Source: Psychrobacillus sp044762655 (lineage in GTDB: Bacteria > Bacillota > Bacilli > Bacillales_A > Planococcaceae). From it: a stretch of 64,000 nt of DNA. The notes below the pieces were generated by a model. The model made no database searches. It was not told the DNA's origin and saw nothing but the letters and a program-made list of their open reading frames with translations. This document shows, in pieces, positions 9,077 to 16,931 of the stretch. The translations under genes were made by a program, and so were the position numbers. The stretch covers positions 62,001 through 126,000 of the forward strand of contig NZ_JBIWER010000003.1 in assembly GCF_044762655.1 (NCBI RefSeq). Reading direction: 5' to 3'. The first letter of the stretch is position 1; each line of letters opens with the position of its first letter.

Positions 9077-9783
9077 TGTTGTTGTAAAACTTTTTCCGGA
9101 TAATCCGTGATCCATCCAATCACCGATTCATGTGGATTTTGAATATATTTTTCATTGCCCTTTATGTTATAAAAGCGCATTGGAAAACCTGCGTCCCATA
9201 CTCTTTTCATCAAATCGGTATCGTAAAATTTTTTATTGAAGTGAATAGCATCAATTTCTTTAATGGACAATACATAATCCCAATCGGAATTTTTTTTGCC
9301 GATAAAAGCAGTTTGGGCTCCTATTTTCATAGTATGAATTGTTTGCAGCACACTAAACTCAAAGGAGGAAAAGTGAACATCAGAAATAATAGAAGCTTTT
9401 TCGACCACTTCTTGAATTTTTTCATTTTTACCAAGAAAAGATTCCTTCAGTTCGACATTAAGCTTAATCCCTAATGGCGCAACAAATTGGATGAATTCAT
9501 CAAAAGTGACCACTCTTGAATAGAAAAATTTGCGGTAGAACACTCGCCCCAGCTTTAACTGCAAAACTTCCTCCGCAAGCATATCTGTAATTCTTCGTTT
9601 ATTTCCCGCCAATCGGAAAAAGTCAATGTCATGTGTAACAAATGGTACGCCATCAGCGGAAAGCTGTAGGTCTAGTTCGATCCCGTCTACACCAAGCTTC
9701 ACTGCCCTTTTAAACGCCTTCATAGAATTTTCCACAGTTTTGAGTGCAGCCCCTCGATGAGCGTACACAGGTAGATTAGACAT
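9058..9783 (-). CDS. Glycerophosphodiester phosphodiesterase
   Basis: Hydrolyses glycerophosphodiesters to glycerol 3-phosphate and an alcohol. It has the GDPD motif AHRGAALKTVENSMKAF, the metal-binding ELDLQLSADGVPFVTHD, and NVELKES. The 241 residues contain no signal peptide, so it is probably cytoplasmic, like YqiK of B. subtilis, which lies in the same neighbourhood. It overlaps the 3' end of the FapA-like gene by 8 bp. Its last residues are encoded within a dispersed repeat. Confidence 0.88.
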   Translation of the reverse strand: MSNLPVYAHRGAALKTVENSMKAFKRAVKLGVDGIELDLQLSADGVPFVTHDIDFFRLAGNKRRITDMLAEEVLQLKLGRVFYRKFFYSRVVTFDEFIQFVAPLGIKLNVELKESFLGKNEKIQEVVEKASIISDVHFSSFEFSVLQTIHTMKIGAQTAFIGKKNSDWDYVLSIKEIDAIHFNKKFYDTDLMKRVWDAGFPMRFYNIKGNEKYIQNPHESVIGWITDYPEKVLQQQMRKRL

Positions 9784-11350
9784 TTAACTCCCCATTTTCC
9801 AATTTAAATTTCCCTTTGGTCGGTTTCGTAAGGTAGGAAGACTTGTTACCAATTTGGATAACCGTTCCTGGGTTTGCTTCTCTCGTAATATTGATAAAAT
9901 AATCTGTTGTTTGCCTAAGCATTTTCAATATACGCTGAATCTCCTGATCTAGCTCTTTAGCATCACGTTGAATGGCATTATACTTTTGTTTCGTTTGCTC
10001 ATAAACAGCTACTTGTTGAACATTCATGGAACCTTTGAATTGATTTAACTGGCTTAAGGTAAAATTGAGCTTCGTCGATTCTTCCTGTAATTCCATCATT
10101 TCTTGAGCTTTAGTTTTTGCGTTTTCCGTTAAAATTTTACGGTCAATTCCTTGCACGATCAATTCTGTTTTGCGCTCTGAATTATTCCCCGAATAAGCAG
10201 ATGTAATGGAATTGATAGCTATTGCTTTTCCTCCAATTATTTTGCCTTTGCGTTCATCTATAATCAATTGATCACAGAAAATTGTCGCCCCTAGCGAATA
10301 GAATCCAATATGAATATTATCTTTTGCCTCTAGTGTACATTCGTTTGCATGTTTTACATATATATTATGATGTGCCTCAACGTTTGTAATGCCTTTGCCA
10401 AAAATTCCACCCTTGATGAACACATCACCCTCGGTTGATTTAATAAGCTCTGCTGCATGCACTCCTTCTTTGGATTCGATCGATATATCACCAGAAGCTA
10501 CTATCGAGTAACCAGCCATGACAGTACCTCTTACTTGGATAGAACCGTCGAATTTCAAATTACCAGTCTCTAGCCCAACATCCCCTTCGATGATAAGATG
10601 CTTTTGCACGGTAAGTATTCCATTTACTTCTCCGATTACCCCTTTGGTTTTTGAGCGAAGGACAATTTTCCCTTCCTCTTCCACTTCATAGGCTGATTTA
10701 GTGTCATATTTTAACGAGAAGTCATCGCCTATAGGTGCAGGTACCAATTCACCTAAAACATTCTTTCCTGGTGTCCCTTGCTGAGGAGGAATTTTTTCGC
10801 CTAACCAAGAGCCTTCATTAATCTCTACAAGGAAGTTCATGTCGAAATAATCTGCTTTACCATCTTCATTGATCACTGGTGTCTTTTCCGCTTGTTGTAA
10901 GTATGTAATTTTAGCATCAGGACCTTTTTCTGGTTGTAATCCTTTTGCAATTATGTATGATTTTCCTGTCTTAATGGAGGATAAATCTAATGGTTGCTGA
11001 CCAAATATAATTCGATTATCTGAAAGTAGTTTTTGTATATTTTGTTGAAGACTTTCTAAATTTTCTTTAACAAAGTTTTGTGATTCATAAATAGTAAGTA
11101 ATGCCTGCATTTTATCATTGGTAATTTCTAATTCCATACTATCTAGCCAAGTGCCCAGCTCAATCGGTTCCTTCGAACCACTTTCCACCGCTTTTTTCAA
11201 AGTCATAAAATTAGAAATTTTAAGTCTTGGATGATTGCTAGTCAGTATATCCACTTTCTTTAGATTATAACGATCGCTTTTTATAGTCAGAAATACTCGT
11301 CCATTTTCTTCAGAAAGTATTATTTCATCATTCTCAATGATTGTCATCAT
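9776..11350 (-). CDS. FapA/DUF342 family protein
   Basis: A 524-residue member of the FapA (DUF342) family: an N-terminal variable domain, a central beta-helical polymer-like region rich in Gly and Val (about 165-385, such as GSIQVRGTVMAGYSIVASGD), and a C-terminal coiled coil (about 400-475). Proteins of this family were named for flagellar assembly but their biochemical role is not settled. The ATG at 11350 follows AGAGGAA by nine bases; a GTG three codons earlier has no spacer. It is translationally coupled with the downstream phosphodiesterase by an 8 bp overlap. Confidence 0.82.
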   Translation of the reverse strand: MMTIIENDEIILSEENGRVFLTIKSDRYNLKKVDILTSNHPRLKISNFMTLKKAVESGSKEPIELGTWLDSMELEITNDKMQALLTIYESQNFVKENLESLQQNIQKLLSDNRIIFGQQPLDLSSIKTGKSYIIAKGLQPEKGPDAKITYLQQAEKTPVINEDGKADYFDMNFLVEINEGSWLGEKIPPQQGTPGKNVLGELVPAPIGDDFSLKYDTKSAYEVEEEGKIVLRSKTKGVIGEVNGILTVQKHLIIEGDVGLETGNLKFDGSIQVRGTVMAGYSIVASGDISIESKEGVHAAELIKSTEGDVFIKGGIFGKGITNVEAHHNIYVKHANECTLEAKDNIHIGFYSLGATIFCDQLIIDERKGKIIGGKAIAINSITSAYSGNNSERKTELIVQGIDRKILTENAKTKAQEMMELQEESTKLNFTLSQLNQFKGSMNVQQVAVYEQTKQKYNAIQRDAKELDQEIQRILKMLRQTTDYFINITREANPGTVIQIGNKSSYLTKPTKGKFKLENGELNV

Positions 11351-11540
11351 TTTAAACACTTCCTCTCATCACTCATTATACTCACTATTAAAAATAGTGT
11401 GAAACAAATTTAAATTTCGAGGAAATTTTCGATATTAATACCTAATCTCTACTATTAATAAATTGGGTTGCATAATCCAAAATAGATATATAGGCTTGTA
11501 TAGCCGATACTTCAAAGGGTATAAAGTAACTTCAAATAAA

Positions 11541-11575
11541 TAAAATAGACCTACTCTTTTGTAGAATAGGTCTAA
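11541..11575 (-). terminator. Terminator downstream of spo0A
   Basis: TAGACCTA (11546-11553) and TAGGTCTA (11567-11574) form a hairpin; on the minus strand it is followed by TTTTATTT. T residues on the other side could make it bidirectional. Confidence 0.7.
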
Positions 11576-11642
11576 ACTTTTTTGCACTTTAAGGAACTAT
11601 AAAATCTTTGGCATGTGGATTACTTTCTACAAGTGAATCTTT

Positions 11643-11757
11643 GTCCAGTCTCCAGCGCCTAGCCCATCGAGTTGCTTCAGACTAGCGAATAAAGGAAAAG
11701 AGCGCCTTTATTGCTATTCTTCTAGCGCTTTTCGAGGCTGACATAGGGGCTTGTGCT
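11643..11757. repeat. Dispersed repeat family 1, shortened copy
   Basis: It starts TCTCCAGCGCCTAGCC and matches 8928-9076 through the AATAAAGG/CCTTTATT hairpin, then lacks about 35 bp before the shared right end (CATAGGGGCTTGTGC). The copy begins 22 bp after the spo0A stop. Confidence 0.7.
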
Positions 11758-11778
11758 TTTTTACCTAGCAACAATTTA

Positions 11779-12570
11779 CTAGCTAGCCATATTCTCCATA
11801 CGAATCTTGTCTGCAATCATCGCTATAAATTCACTATTCGTAGGTTTTGATTTTAAGTGGTGCACAGTGTATCCGAATAATTTAGAAATAGTTTCGTAGT
11901 TTCCACGGTTCCAGGCTACTTCGATTGCATGACGTATTGCTCGTTCTACACGAGATGGTGTCGTTTGAAACTTTTTAGCTATTTCTGGATATAAAACTTT
12001 CGTAATGGATCCAAGCAATTCAATATCGCTATAAACCATTTGGATAGCCTCACGTAGGTAGGAGTACCCTTTAATATGCGCAGGTACACCAATTTCTTTA
12101 ATAACATTCGTAATAGTATTGTCAATGAAGCGCTTAGTTTGCAATGCTTCTTTTTCTGGGTTCGCTTTAACAGGTTCTTCTTGAACAAAGCCTTTTTTGC
12201 CAGCAACTTGTTTAATCTGAGTTACTAGGCGTTCAAACTCAAAAGGTTTTAGCATAAAGTAGGATGCTCCTAAGTCTACTGCTTGTTTCATAACATCTTC
12301 TTGTCCAAAAGCTGTGAGCATAATTACTTGAATATCCTTTAATTTATTGTCTTTTTGTAGATTATCTAAAACCGCAATTCCGTCTAAATGCGGCATTATA
12401 ATGTCGAGCAGTAATACATCCGGTTGAATATTCTCCAGAAGTTCTAAGCAAAGCTTACCGTTTGCTGCTGTACCAATTATTTCAATTTCGGGATGCTGAT
12501 CGAAATATGACCCCATCGTACGAATCAAGTCTTTGTTATCATCCACAATTGCAATTTTTATCTTTTCCAT
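11779..12570 (-). CDS. spo0A: Sporulation master response regulator Spo0A
   Basis: DNA-binding response regulator that commits the cell to sporulation when phosphorylated by the phosphorelay. The receiver domain (1-120) has the acidic pocket D10/D11, phosphoacceptor Asp56 in LLLDIIMPHLDG, and the conserved IMLTAFGQED. The C-terminal effector domain contains the recognition-helix region SRVERAIRHAIEVAWNRGN. The start ATG at 12570 (MEKIKIAI) follows AAAGGTGG by eight bases; a GTG at 12582 is disfavoured. Upstream are a sigma-H promoter and a 0A box, as expected for autoregulated spo0A. Confidence 0.97.
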   Translation of the reverse strand: MEKIKIAIVDDNKDLIRTMGSYFDQHPEIEIIGTAANGKLCLELLENIQPDVLLLDIIMPHLDGIAVLDNLQKDNKLKDIQVIMLTAFGQEDVMKQAVDLGASYFMLKPFEFERLVTQIKQVAGKKGFVQEEPVKANPEKEALQTKRFIDNTITNVIKEIGVPAHIKGYSYLREAIQMVYSDIELLGSITKVLYPEIAKKFQTTPSRVERAIRHAIEVAWNRGNYETISKLFGYTVHHLKSKPTNSEFIAMIADKIRMENMAS

Positions 12571-12606
12571 TTTATCATCCACCTTTTGTAATTTTTCACT
12601 TAGATA

Positions 12607-12635
12607 CTATTCTCTTTAATCTTCCTATTTCCTTC
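12607..12635 (-). promoter_or_regulatory. Sigma-H promoter of spo0A
   Basis: On the minus strand GAAGGAAAT (12627-12635) matches the sigma-H -35 consensus RnAGGAwWW, and AGAGAATAG (12607-12615) matches RnnGAATww in all but the last base, with an 11 bp spacer. It is about 37 bp before the spo0A start codon. Confidence 0.75.
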
Positions 12636-12710
12636 ATTCTTTTTAAAAATAAGGCTTTTAGAATACAGTTTCGTTAGGTTGCGACAAATTTTCGAAAATT
12701 ACAACATCTT

Positions 12711-12717
12711 TGTCGAA
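12711..12717 (+). promoter_or_regulatory. 0A box (Spo0A binding site)
   Basis: TGTCGAA matches the Spo0A box exactly. A near-match, TTTGTCGC on the minus strand, lies at 12681-12688. Both are upstream of the sigma-H promoter of spo0A, suggesting autoregulation. Confidence 0.6.
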
Positions 12718-12747
12718 TAATCTTTATACCATATTATACCTAATAAG

Positions 12748-12779
12748 CAAAAAAAGATAGACCCAAAATCGGTCTATCT
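12748..12779 (-). terminator. Terminator of spoIVB
   Basis: AGATAGACC (12755-12763) and GGTCTATCT (12771-12779) form a hairpin followed by seven U residues on the minus strand. Confidence 0.85.
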
Positions 12780-12791
12780 CCTATTTATTAT

Positions 12792-13748
12792 TTATGGACT
12801 CTTTTTCATCATTTCCGTTATTGCTAATGCTGCACCGTTTTCTGGTTTGTCTACATACATATGAGTTACAACACCGACAAGTTTATTTTTTTGAATAATC
12901 GGACTGCCACTCATACCTTGTAAAATACCGCCCGTCTTCTCGATGAGCTTTTTGTCAGTTACGGTAAATTGAAATATATGATCTTCAACTGAAGAAATTT
13001 CTATTGTGAAATCCTGTACTTTTTCACCATCGATGGAGGTCCGCATAATTGCTTTACCTGTCATTATTTCTTCTTGATCTACAATTTCTAGCTGCTGCTT
13101 CGATATATTTTCTAATGCACTATTGTCTAATTTTCCAAAAACACCGTATACATTATTTTCGTTTACTCCTCCAATTGGTAACGTGTTCGATTTATGGGAG
13201 GTTATTTTGTAGCCTGGTTTTCCTGGCATACTTTTCTTTATTTGCTCAATGGAGGACAAATAAATGGAGCCCTCCGAGAATTTTGGCGTAATACCTGATT
13301 GCTGGTCTACAATTTGATGTCCTAAGGCACCAAATTCCTTCGTAATCGGATCAAAATAAGTCAACGTGCCAATACCTTCTGTAGCATCTCTCAAAAAAGG
13401 AAGTAATTTTATCATCTGATTGGGACTAATATTTTTCGTATACATTTCTTTTTTATGCTCATACTGGATAGTAATTTGTGTACTGTCTTTCATATGACTT
13501 TTTACGTCATTTAAATTTGTCACTGGTCGTTTATTAATCAAGTGAATCGAATCACCTGTTCGCAACCATTCATCATTTGAGAGTAAAACATCACTGCTTA
13601 CAAAAACGGAACCGTATTGTAAATCAATTTGAATGGACTGCCCAAGTGGAACGACTGAAGTCTGCTCTGCCAAAACTGAATTGCTCGCGAAGAATAAGGT
13701 AAAGAAGAGTAGTGGCATTAGCGACCATTTACGATAGTTTTTCTTCAT
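12792..13748 (-). CDS. spoIVB: SpoIVB serine peptidase, short form
   Basis: Forespore-secreted S55 peptidase that triggers pro-sigma-K processing by cleaving SpoIVFA. It has a signal/anchor (about 8-27), a PDZ-like domain (about 35-110) and the peptidase domain with His144 in FGALGH and the catalytic serine in GMSGSPI (278-284). At 318 residues it is about 100 shorter than the usual 425; as far as I recall the B. subtilis protein, the N-terminal and PDZ regions are reduced. A sigma-G-like promoter precedes it, and its place between recN and spo0A is the standard one. Confidence 0.93.
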   Translation of the reverse strand: MKKNYRKWSLMPLLFFTLFFASNSVLAEQTSVVPLGQSIQIDLQYGSVFVSSDVLLSNDEWLRTGDSIHLINKRPVTNLNDVKSHMKDSTQITIQYEHKKEMYTKNISPNQMIKLLPFLRDATEGIGTLTYFDPITKEFGALGHQIVDQQSGITPKFSEGSIYLSSIEQIKKSMPGKPGYKITSHKSNTLPIGGVNENNVYGVFGKLDNSALENISKQQLEIVDQEEIMTGKAIMRTSIDGEKVQDFTIEISSVEDHIFQFTVTDKKLIEKTGGILQGMSGSPIIQKNKLVGVVTHMYVDKPENGAALAITEMMKKSP

Positions 13749-13768
13749 ATTTCACCTCCCTATATTGA

Positions 13769-13797
13769 TACTATGTCCTACAAAATGTCGGCTATGA
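13769..13797 (-). promoter_or_regulatory. Probable sigma-G (or sigma-F) promoter of spoIVB
   Basis: On the minus strand TCATA (13793-13797) and CATAGTA (13769-13775) are 17 bp apart, matching the forespore -35 (GMATR, one mismatch) and -10 (CATnnTA) patterns, 20 bp before the spoIVB start. Confidence 0.6.
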
Positions 13798-13816
13798 GAG
13801 GTAAATAATTGATAAT

Positions 13817-13843
13817 AAAAAAGACCTTAAAAATAAGGTCTTC
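13817..13843 (-). terminator. Terminator of recN
   Basis: AAGACCTTA and TAAGGTCTT form a hairpin with a following U-run on the minus strand, immediately at the recN stop codon. Confidence 0.8.
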
Positions 13844-15545
13844 ACAAATTTCTTATAATTTTTTTTCGATTTTTCGCTATTTTCAAAAGCTCTTTCGAAT
13901 GCTGTAATGTCGTGCTTGTAATTTCTTCACCAGACATCATCCGACTAAGTTCTTCTGCTCGTTTATCATTTTGTACCTCTTCTAAAACGGTAAATGTTCG
14001 ATTTCCACTGACCTCTTTTTTAATCATTAAGTGCTGATCGGCCATTGCGGCAACCTGAGGTAAATGCGATATACAAAGTACTTGTGAATTAGAAGCAATG
14101 CCAGCAATTTTTTCTGCTATGGATTGGGCAACTCGTCCACTTACTCCAGTATCAACCTCATCAAATATAATAGATGTTATGCCTTGATGCTTGGAGAAAA
14201 TACTTTTAAGTGCAAGCATCATACGGGAGAGCTCTCCACCGGAAGCAATTTTCGTTAATGGCTTCATCGGTTCCCCAACATTCGTTGAAATATAAAAAGA
14301 TAAATCATCTAATCCATTTTCATTGTAAACCGGGGTAACTGCATCATGAAACATAACCGAAAAAGTTGCCTTTTCCATATATAATTCCTGTAGTTGCTCC
14401 ATGATTGCAACACTTAAAAATTTAGCGGCTTTTTTACGCTTATCGGTCAAATCCGTAGCCTCTAGTTCTAAATCAATCTCAATTTGACGGATTTTTTCTG
14501 ACATTTTTTGAATTTGTTCATCTCGGTTTACTAGTTGGTCTAAGCTGTATTGAATCTCATCCTTGTAGTTTAAAATTTCCTCAATGGATGAACCATATTT
14601 TCGTTTTAACGTCTGAATAGTAGCTAAACGATCTTCGACTATTTGTAGCTGGTTATTATCGAATTCCATCTCATCTAAATCATTTTTGAGCTGATAAGCA
14701 GCATCTTGTAATATGTAAAATGCGGATGATACATTTTCACTAAGTTCTTTCATATCCTTATCCACTTCAGCTATATCTTGAAGATCGGCCATTGCAGCAC
14801 CTATATAATCTAAACCTTTGGATTCAGATAATATCGCATCATAAGCCGTACTCATTTTATCGAAAACCTTATGGAAATTTTGTAATTTCTTTTTCTGTTC
14901 CTGTAGTTGCTCCTCTTCCCCAATAACTAAGTTGGATTCCGCAATTTCATCTACTTGAAACGTGTAAAGATCAATCTTATGGGCAATCTGCTGTTCGTTC
15001 TCCGATAATTTATCCAATTCTCTTTTCCACTTTTTATACTGCTTATAAAGATCTTGATAAGAATCTTTCACTTCTTTTAAATTATTTCCTGCGAATTGAT
15101 CCAACAAATGGATATGTGCTTTGTCATCCATCAGTTCTTGGCTTTCATGCTGCCCATGAATATCTATTAAAGAAGCACCAATTTCTCTTAAAATACCAAT
15201 AGTAACAAGCTTCCCATTTACTCTACAAACACTTTTACCAGACTGGTTAATATCTCTTCTTAAAATAACAGATTCGTCTTCCATATCGATACCGACGTCT
15301 TCTAGCTTTTTTACAACGCCGTGTTGTGGACTCGGAATATTGAACAGACCCTCTAACTCAGCCTTTTTTGCTCCATGTCGAATGAATTCATGTGACCCTC
15401 TACCACCACATAACAAATGCACAGCATCAATAATAATAGACTTCCCTGCTCCCGTTTCTCCTGTTAGGACAGTTAGTCCTTCTTCAAAGCTTACGGTCAA
15501 TTCATCAATAATGGCAAAGTTTTTTATCGTTAGTTCCTTTAACAA
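13842..15545 (-). CDS. recN: DNA repair protein RecN
   Basis: SMC-like ATPase recruited to double-strand breaks. The 567 residues are full length: Walker A GETGAGKS near the N terminus, a long coiled coil (about 155-390), ABC signature SGGELSRMMLALK and Walker B IIFDEVDTGVSG. It is followed by a terminator and preceded 16 bp away by argR, the usual order in Bacillales. Confidence 0.97.
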   Translation of the reverse strand: MLKELTIKNFAIIDELTVSFEEGLTVLTGETGAGKSIIIDAVHLLCGGRGSHEFIRHGAKKAELEGLFNIPSPQHGVVKKLEDVGIDMEDESVILRRDINQSGKSVCRVNGKLVTIGILREIGASLIDIHGQHESQELMDDKAHIHLLDQFAGNNLKEVKDSYQDLYKQYKKWKRELDKLSENEQQIAHKIDLYTFQVDEIAESNLVIGEEEQLQEQKKKLQNFHKVFDKMSTAYDAILSESKGLDYIGAAMADLQDIAEVDKDMKELSENVSSAFYILQDAAYQLKNDLDEMEFDNNQLQIVEDRLATIQTLKRKYGSSIEEILNYKDEIQYSLDQLVNRDEQIQKMSEKIRQIEIDLELEATDLTDKRKKAAKFLSVAIMEQLQELYMEKATFSVMFHDAVTPVYNENGLDDLSFYISTNVGEPMKPLTKIASGGELSRMMLALKSIFSKHQGITSIIFDEVDTGVSGRVAQSIAEKIAGIASNSQVLCISHLPQVAAMADQHLMIKKEVSGNRTFTVLEEVQNDKRAEELSRMMSGEEITSTTLQHSKELLKIAKNRKKIIRNL

Positions 15546-15561
15546 TCGGTTTCACCTCACT

Positions 15562-16011
15562 TTAAAGCATTTCAAGTAAACGATTTTTAATAACTAGACT
15601 ATCTTTTTCCTCTCTGCAAAGGATTAAACAAGTGTCGTCTCCACAAATAGTACCTAATATTTCCGTCCAATCTAAATAATCGATTAATGAACCGATTGCA
15701 TGGGCATTACCTGGTAACGTTTTCATGACTAAGAAATGGCTGGCACCATCAATACTAACGAATGCGTCGGATAGTGCTCTTCGTAATTTTTGAATCGGAT
15801 TAAAGCGTTGATCAGCAGGTAAACTATATTTATAATTACCGTTTGGCAACGGTACTTTCACTAGATGTAGTTCCTTAATATCTCTCGAAACCGTAGCTTG
15901 TGTGACATTATATCCTGCATTTTTTAGAAAATCGACTAAATCGTCTTGTGTTTCAATTTCATGCTTAGCAATAATATCTCTTATGCGAATATGTCTCTGT
16001 CCCTTATTCAT
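15562..16011 (-). CDS. argR: Arginine repressor/activator ArgR (AhrC)
   Basis: Hexameric arginine-responsive regulator of arginine biosynthesis and catabolism. The 149-residue product starts MNKGQRHIRIRDII, with a winged-helix N domain (VTQATVSRDIKELHLVKV) and the C-terminal arginine-binding oligomerisation domain (GTICGDDTCLIL). The start at 16011 follows AGAGGTGG and gives the exact family length; a longer frame to 16062 is unsupported. Confidence 0.96.
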   Translation of the reverse strand: MNKGQRHIRIRDIIAKHEIETQDDLVDFLKNAGYNVTQATVSRDIKELHLVKVPLPNGNYKYSLPADQRFNPIQKLRRALSDAFVSIDGASHFLVMKTLPGNAHAIGSLIDYLDWTEILGTICGDDTCLILCREEKDSLVIKNRLLEML

Positions 16012-16082
16012 CTCGGGTCCACCTCTTTGTATATTTATACTGTTTACTTTATACAATAGCATTGGATTGGAAAAGTAACAAG

Positions 16083-16109
16083 AAAAAAGCGACTCTTAAG
16101 AAGAGCCGC
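16083..16109 (-). terminator. Terminator of the tlyA gene
   Basis: GCGGCTCTT and AAGAGTCGC on the minus strand pair (one G-U) and are followed by a run of U residues, in the short gap between tlyA and argR. Confidence 0.75.
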
Positions 16110-16112
16110 AAG

Positions 16113-16931
16113 TTATTTTAGTAATTCATGTGCTTCGTTCACTAGTTTTGTAAAATCGATCTGATGCGGTGGAAACTCTTCCCCCACAATATTCGTAAGA
16201 TGAAATAAAAACTCGATATTTCCCTCTCCTCCTGTTATAGGAGAGAAAGAAGCATTTTTTAACTGAAAATGCTGATTTTCTGCAAATTGAGCAATTTCCT
16301 TCAGCACATCTACATGTACTGCTTTATCCCTTACAACGCCTTTTTTCCCTACGCGATCTTTGCCTGCCTCAAACTGAGGTTTCACAAGTGCAATGACATC
16401 ACCATTTGGCACTAAAATTGTTTTTAAAGTCGGAAAAATTAGCTTTAACGAAATAAAAGATACGTCAATCGATACAAAAGAAGGTAAGCCCTCTAAAAAG
16501 TCTGCAGGGGTTGAATATCTAAAATTCGTTTTTTCCATAACAGTTACACGAGCATCCTGCCTAATTTTCCAAGCCAACTGATTGCTTCCTACATCTAAAG
16601 CATAGGCATGCTTGACCCCATTTTGTAAACCACAGTCCGTAAACCCGCCTGTAGAAGAACCTATATCAAGCATAATTCTGTCTTCAATCTGCAGGTCGAA
16701 TTGTTCTAATGCTTTTTCTAGCTTTAGTCCGCCTCGGCTAACATACTTTAAAACCTGACCTTTTACCGTTAAAACAGAGGTAACTTCCACCTTTTCTCCA
16801 GGTTTATCTATACGCTCTTCGTTTTTGTAAATAAGCCCTGCCATAATAGCACGCTTAGCCTTTTCTCTCGTGTCGAATAATCCTTGTTCGACTAATAATA
16901 CGTCAACACGTTCTTTCGGTATTTTTGTCAT
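16113..16931 (-). CDS. TlyA family rRNA 2'-O-methyltransferase (S4 domain)
   Basis: Predicted S-adenosylmethionine-dependent rRNA (cytidine-2'-O)-methyltransferase, also called haemolysin A/YqxC. An N-terminal S4 RNA-binding domain (about 5-65, ERVDVLLVEQGLFDTREKAKRAIMAG) precedes a FtsJ-like Rossmann domain with the SAM motif DIGSSTGGFTDC and KPQFEAG. It overlaps dxs by a few bases, so the pair is probably co-translated. The order dxs-tlyA-argR-recN is conserved in Bacillales. Confidence 0.9.
   Translation of the reverse strand: MTKIPKERVDVLLVEQGLFDTREKAKRAIMAGLIYKNEERIDKPGEKVEVTSVLTVKGQVLKYVSRGGLKLEKALEQFDLQIEDRIMLDIGSSTGGFTDCGLQNGVKHAYALDVGSNQLAWKIRQDARVTVMEKTNFRYSTPADFLEGLPSFVSIDVSFISLKLIFPTLKTILVPNGDVIALVKPQFEAGKDRVGKKGVVRDKAVHVDVLKEIAQFAENQHFQLKNASFSPITGGEGNIEFLFHLTNIVGEEFPPHQIDFTKLVNEAHELLK

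Larger units (their letters stand above)
11360..11778. other. Intergenic region between spo0A and the FapA-like gene
   Basis: About 420 bp without a gene. It holds AT-rich sequence (11360-11540), a terminator hairpin (11541-11575) and a copy of dispersed repeat family 1 (11643-11757). Confidence 0.7.
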
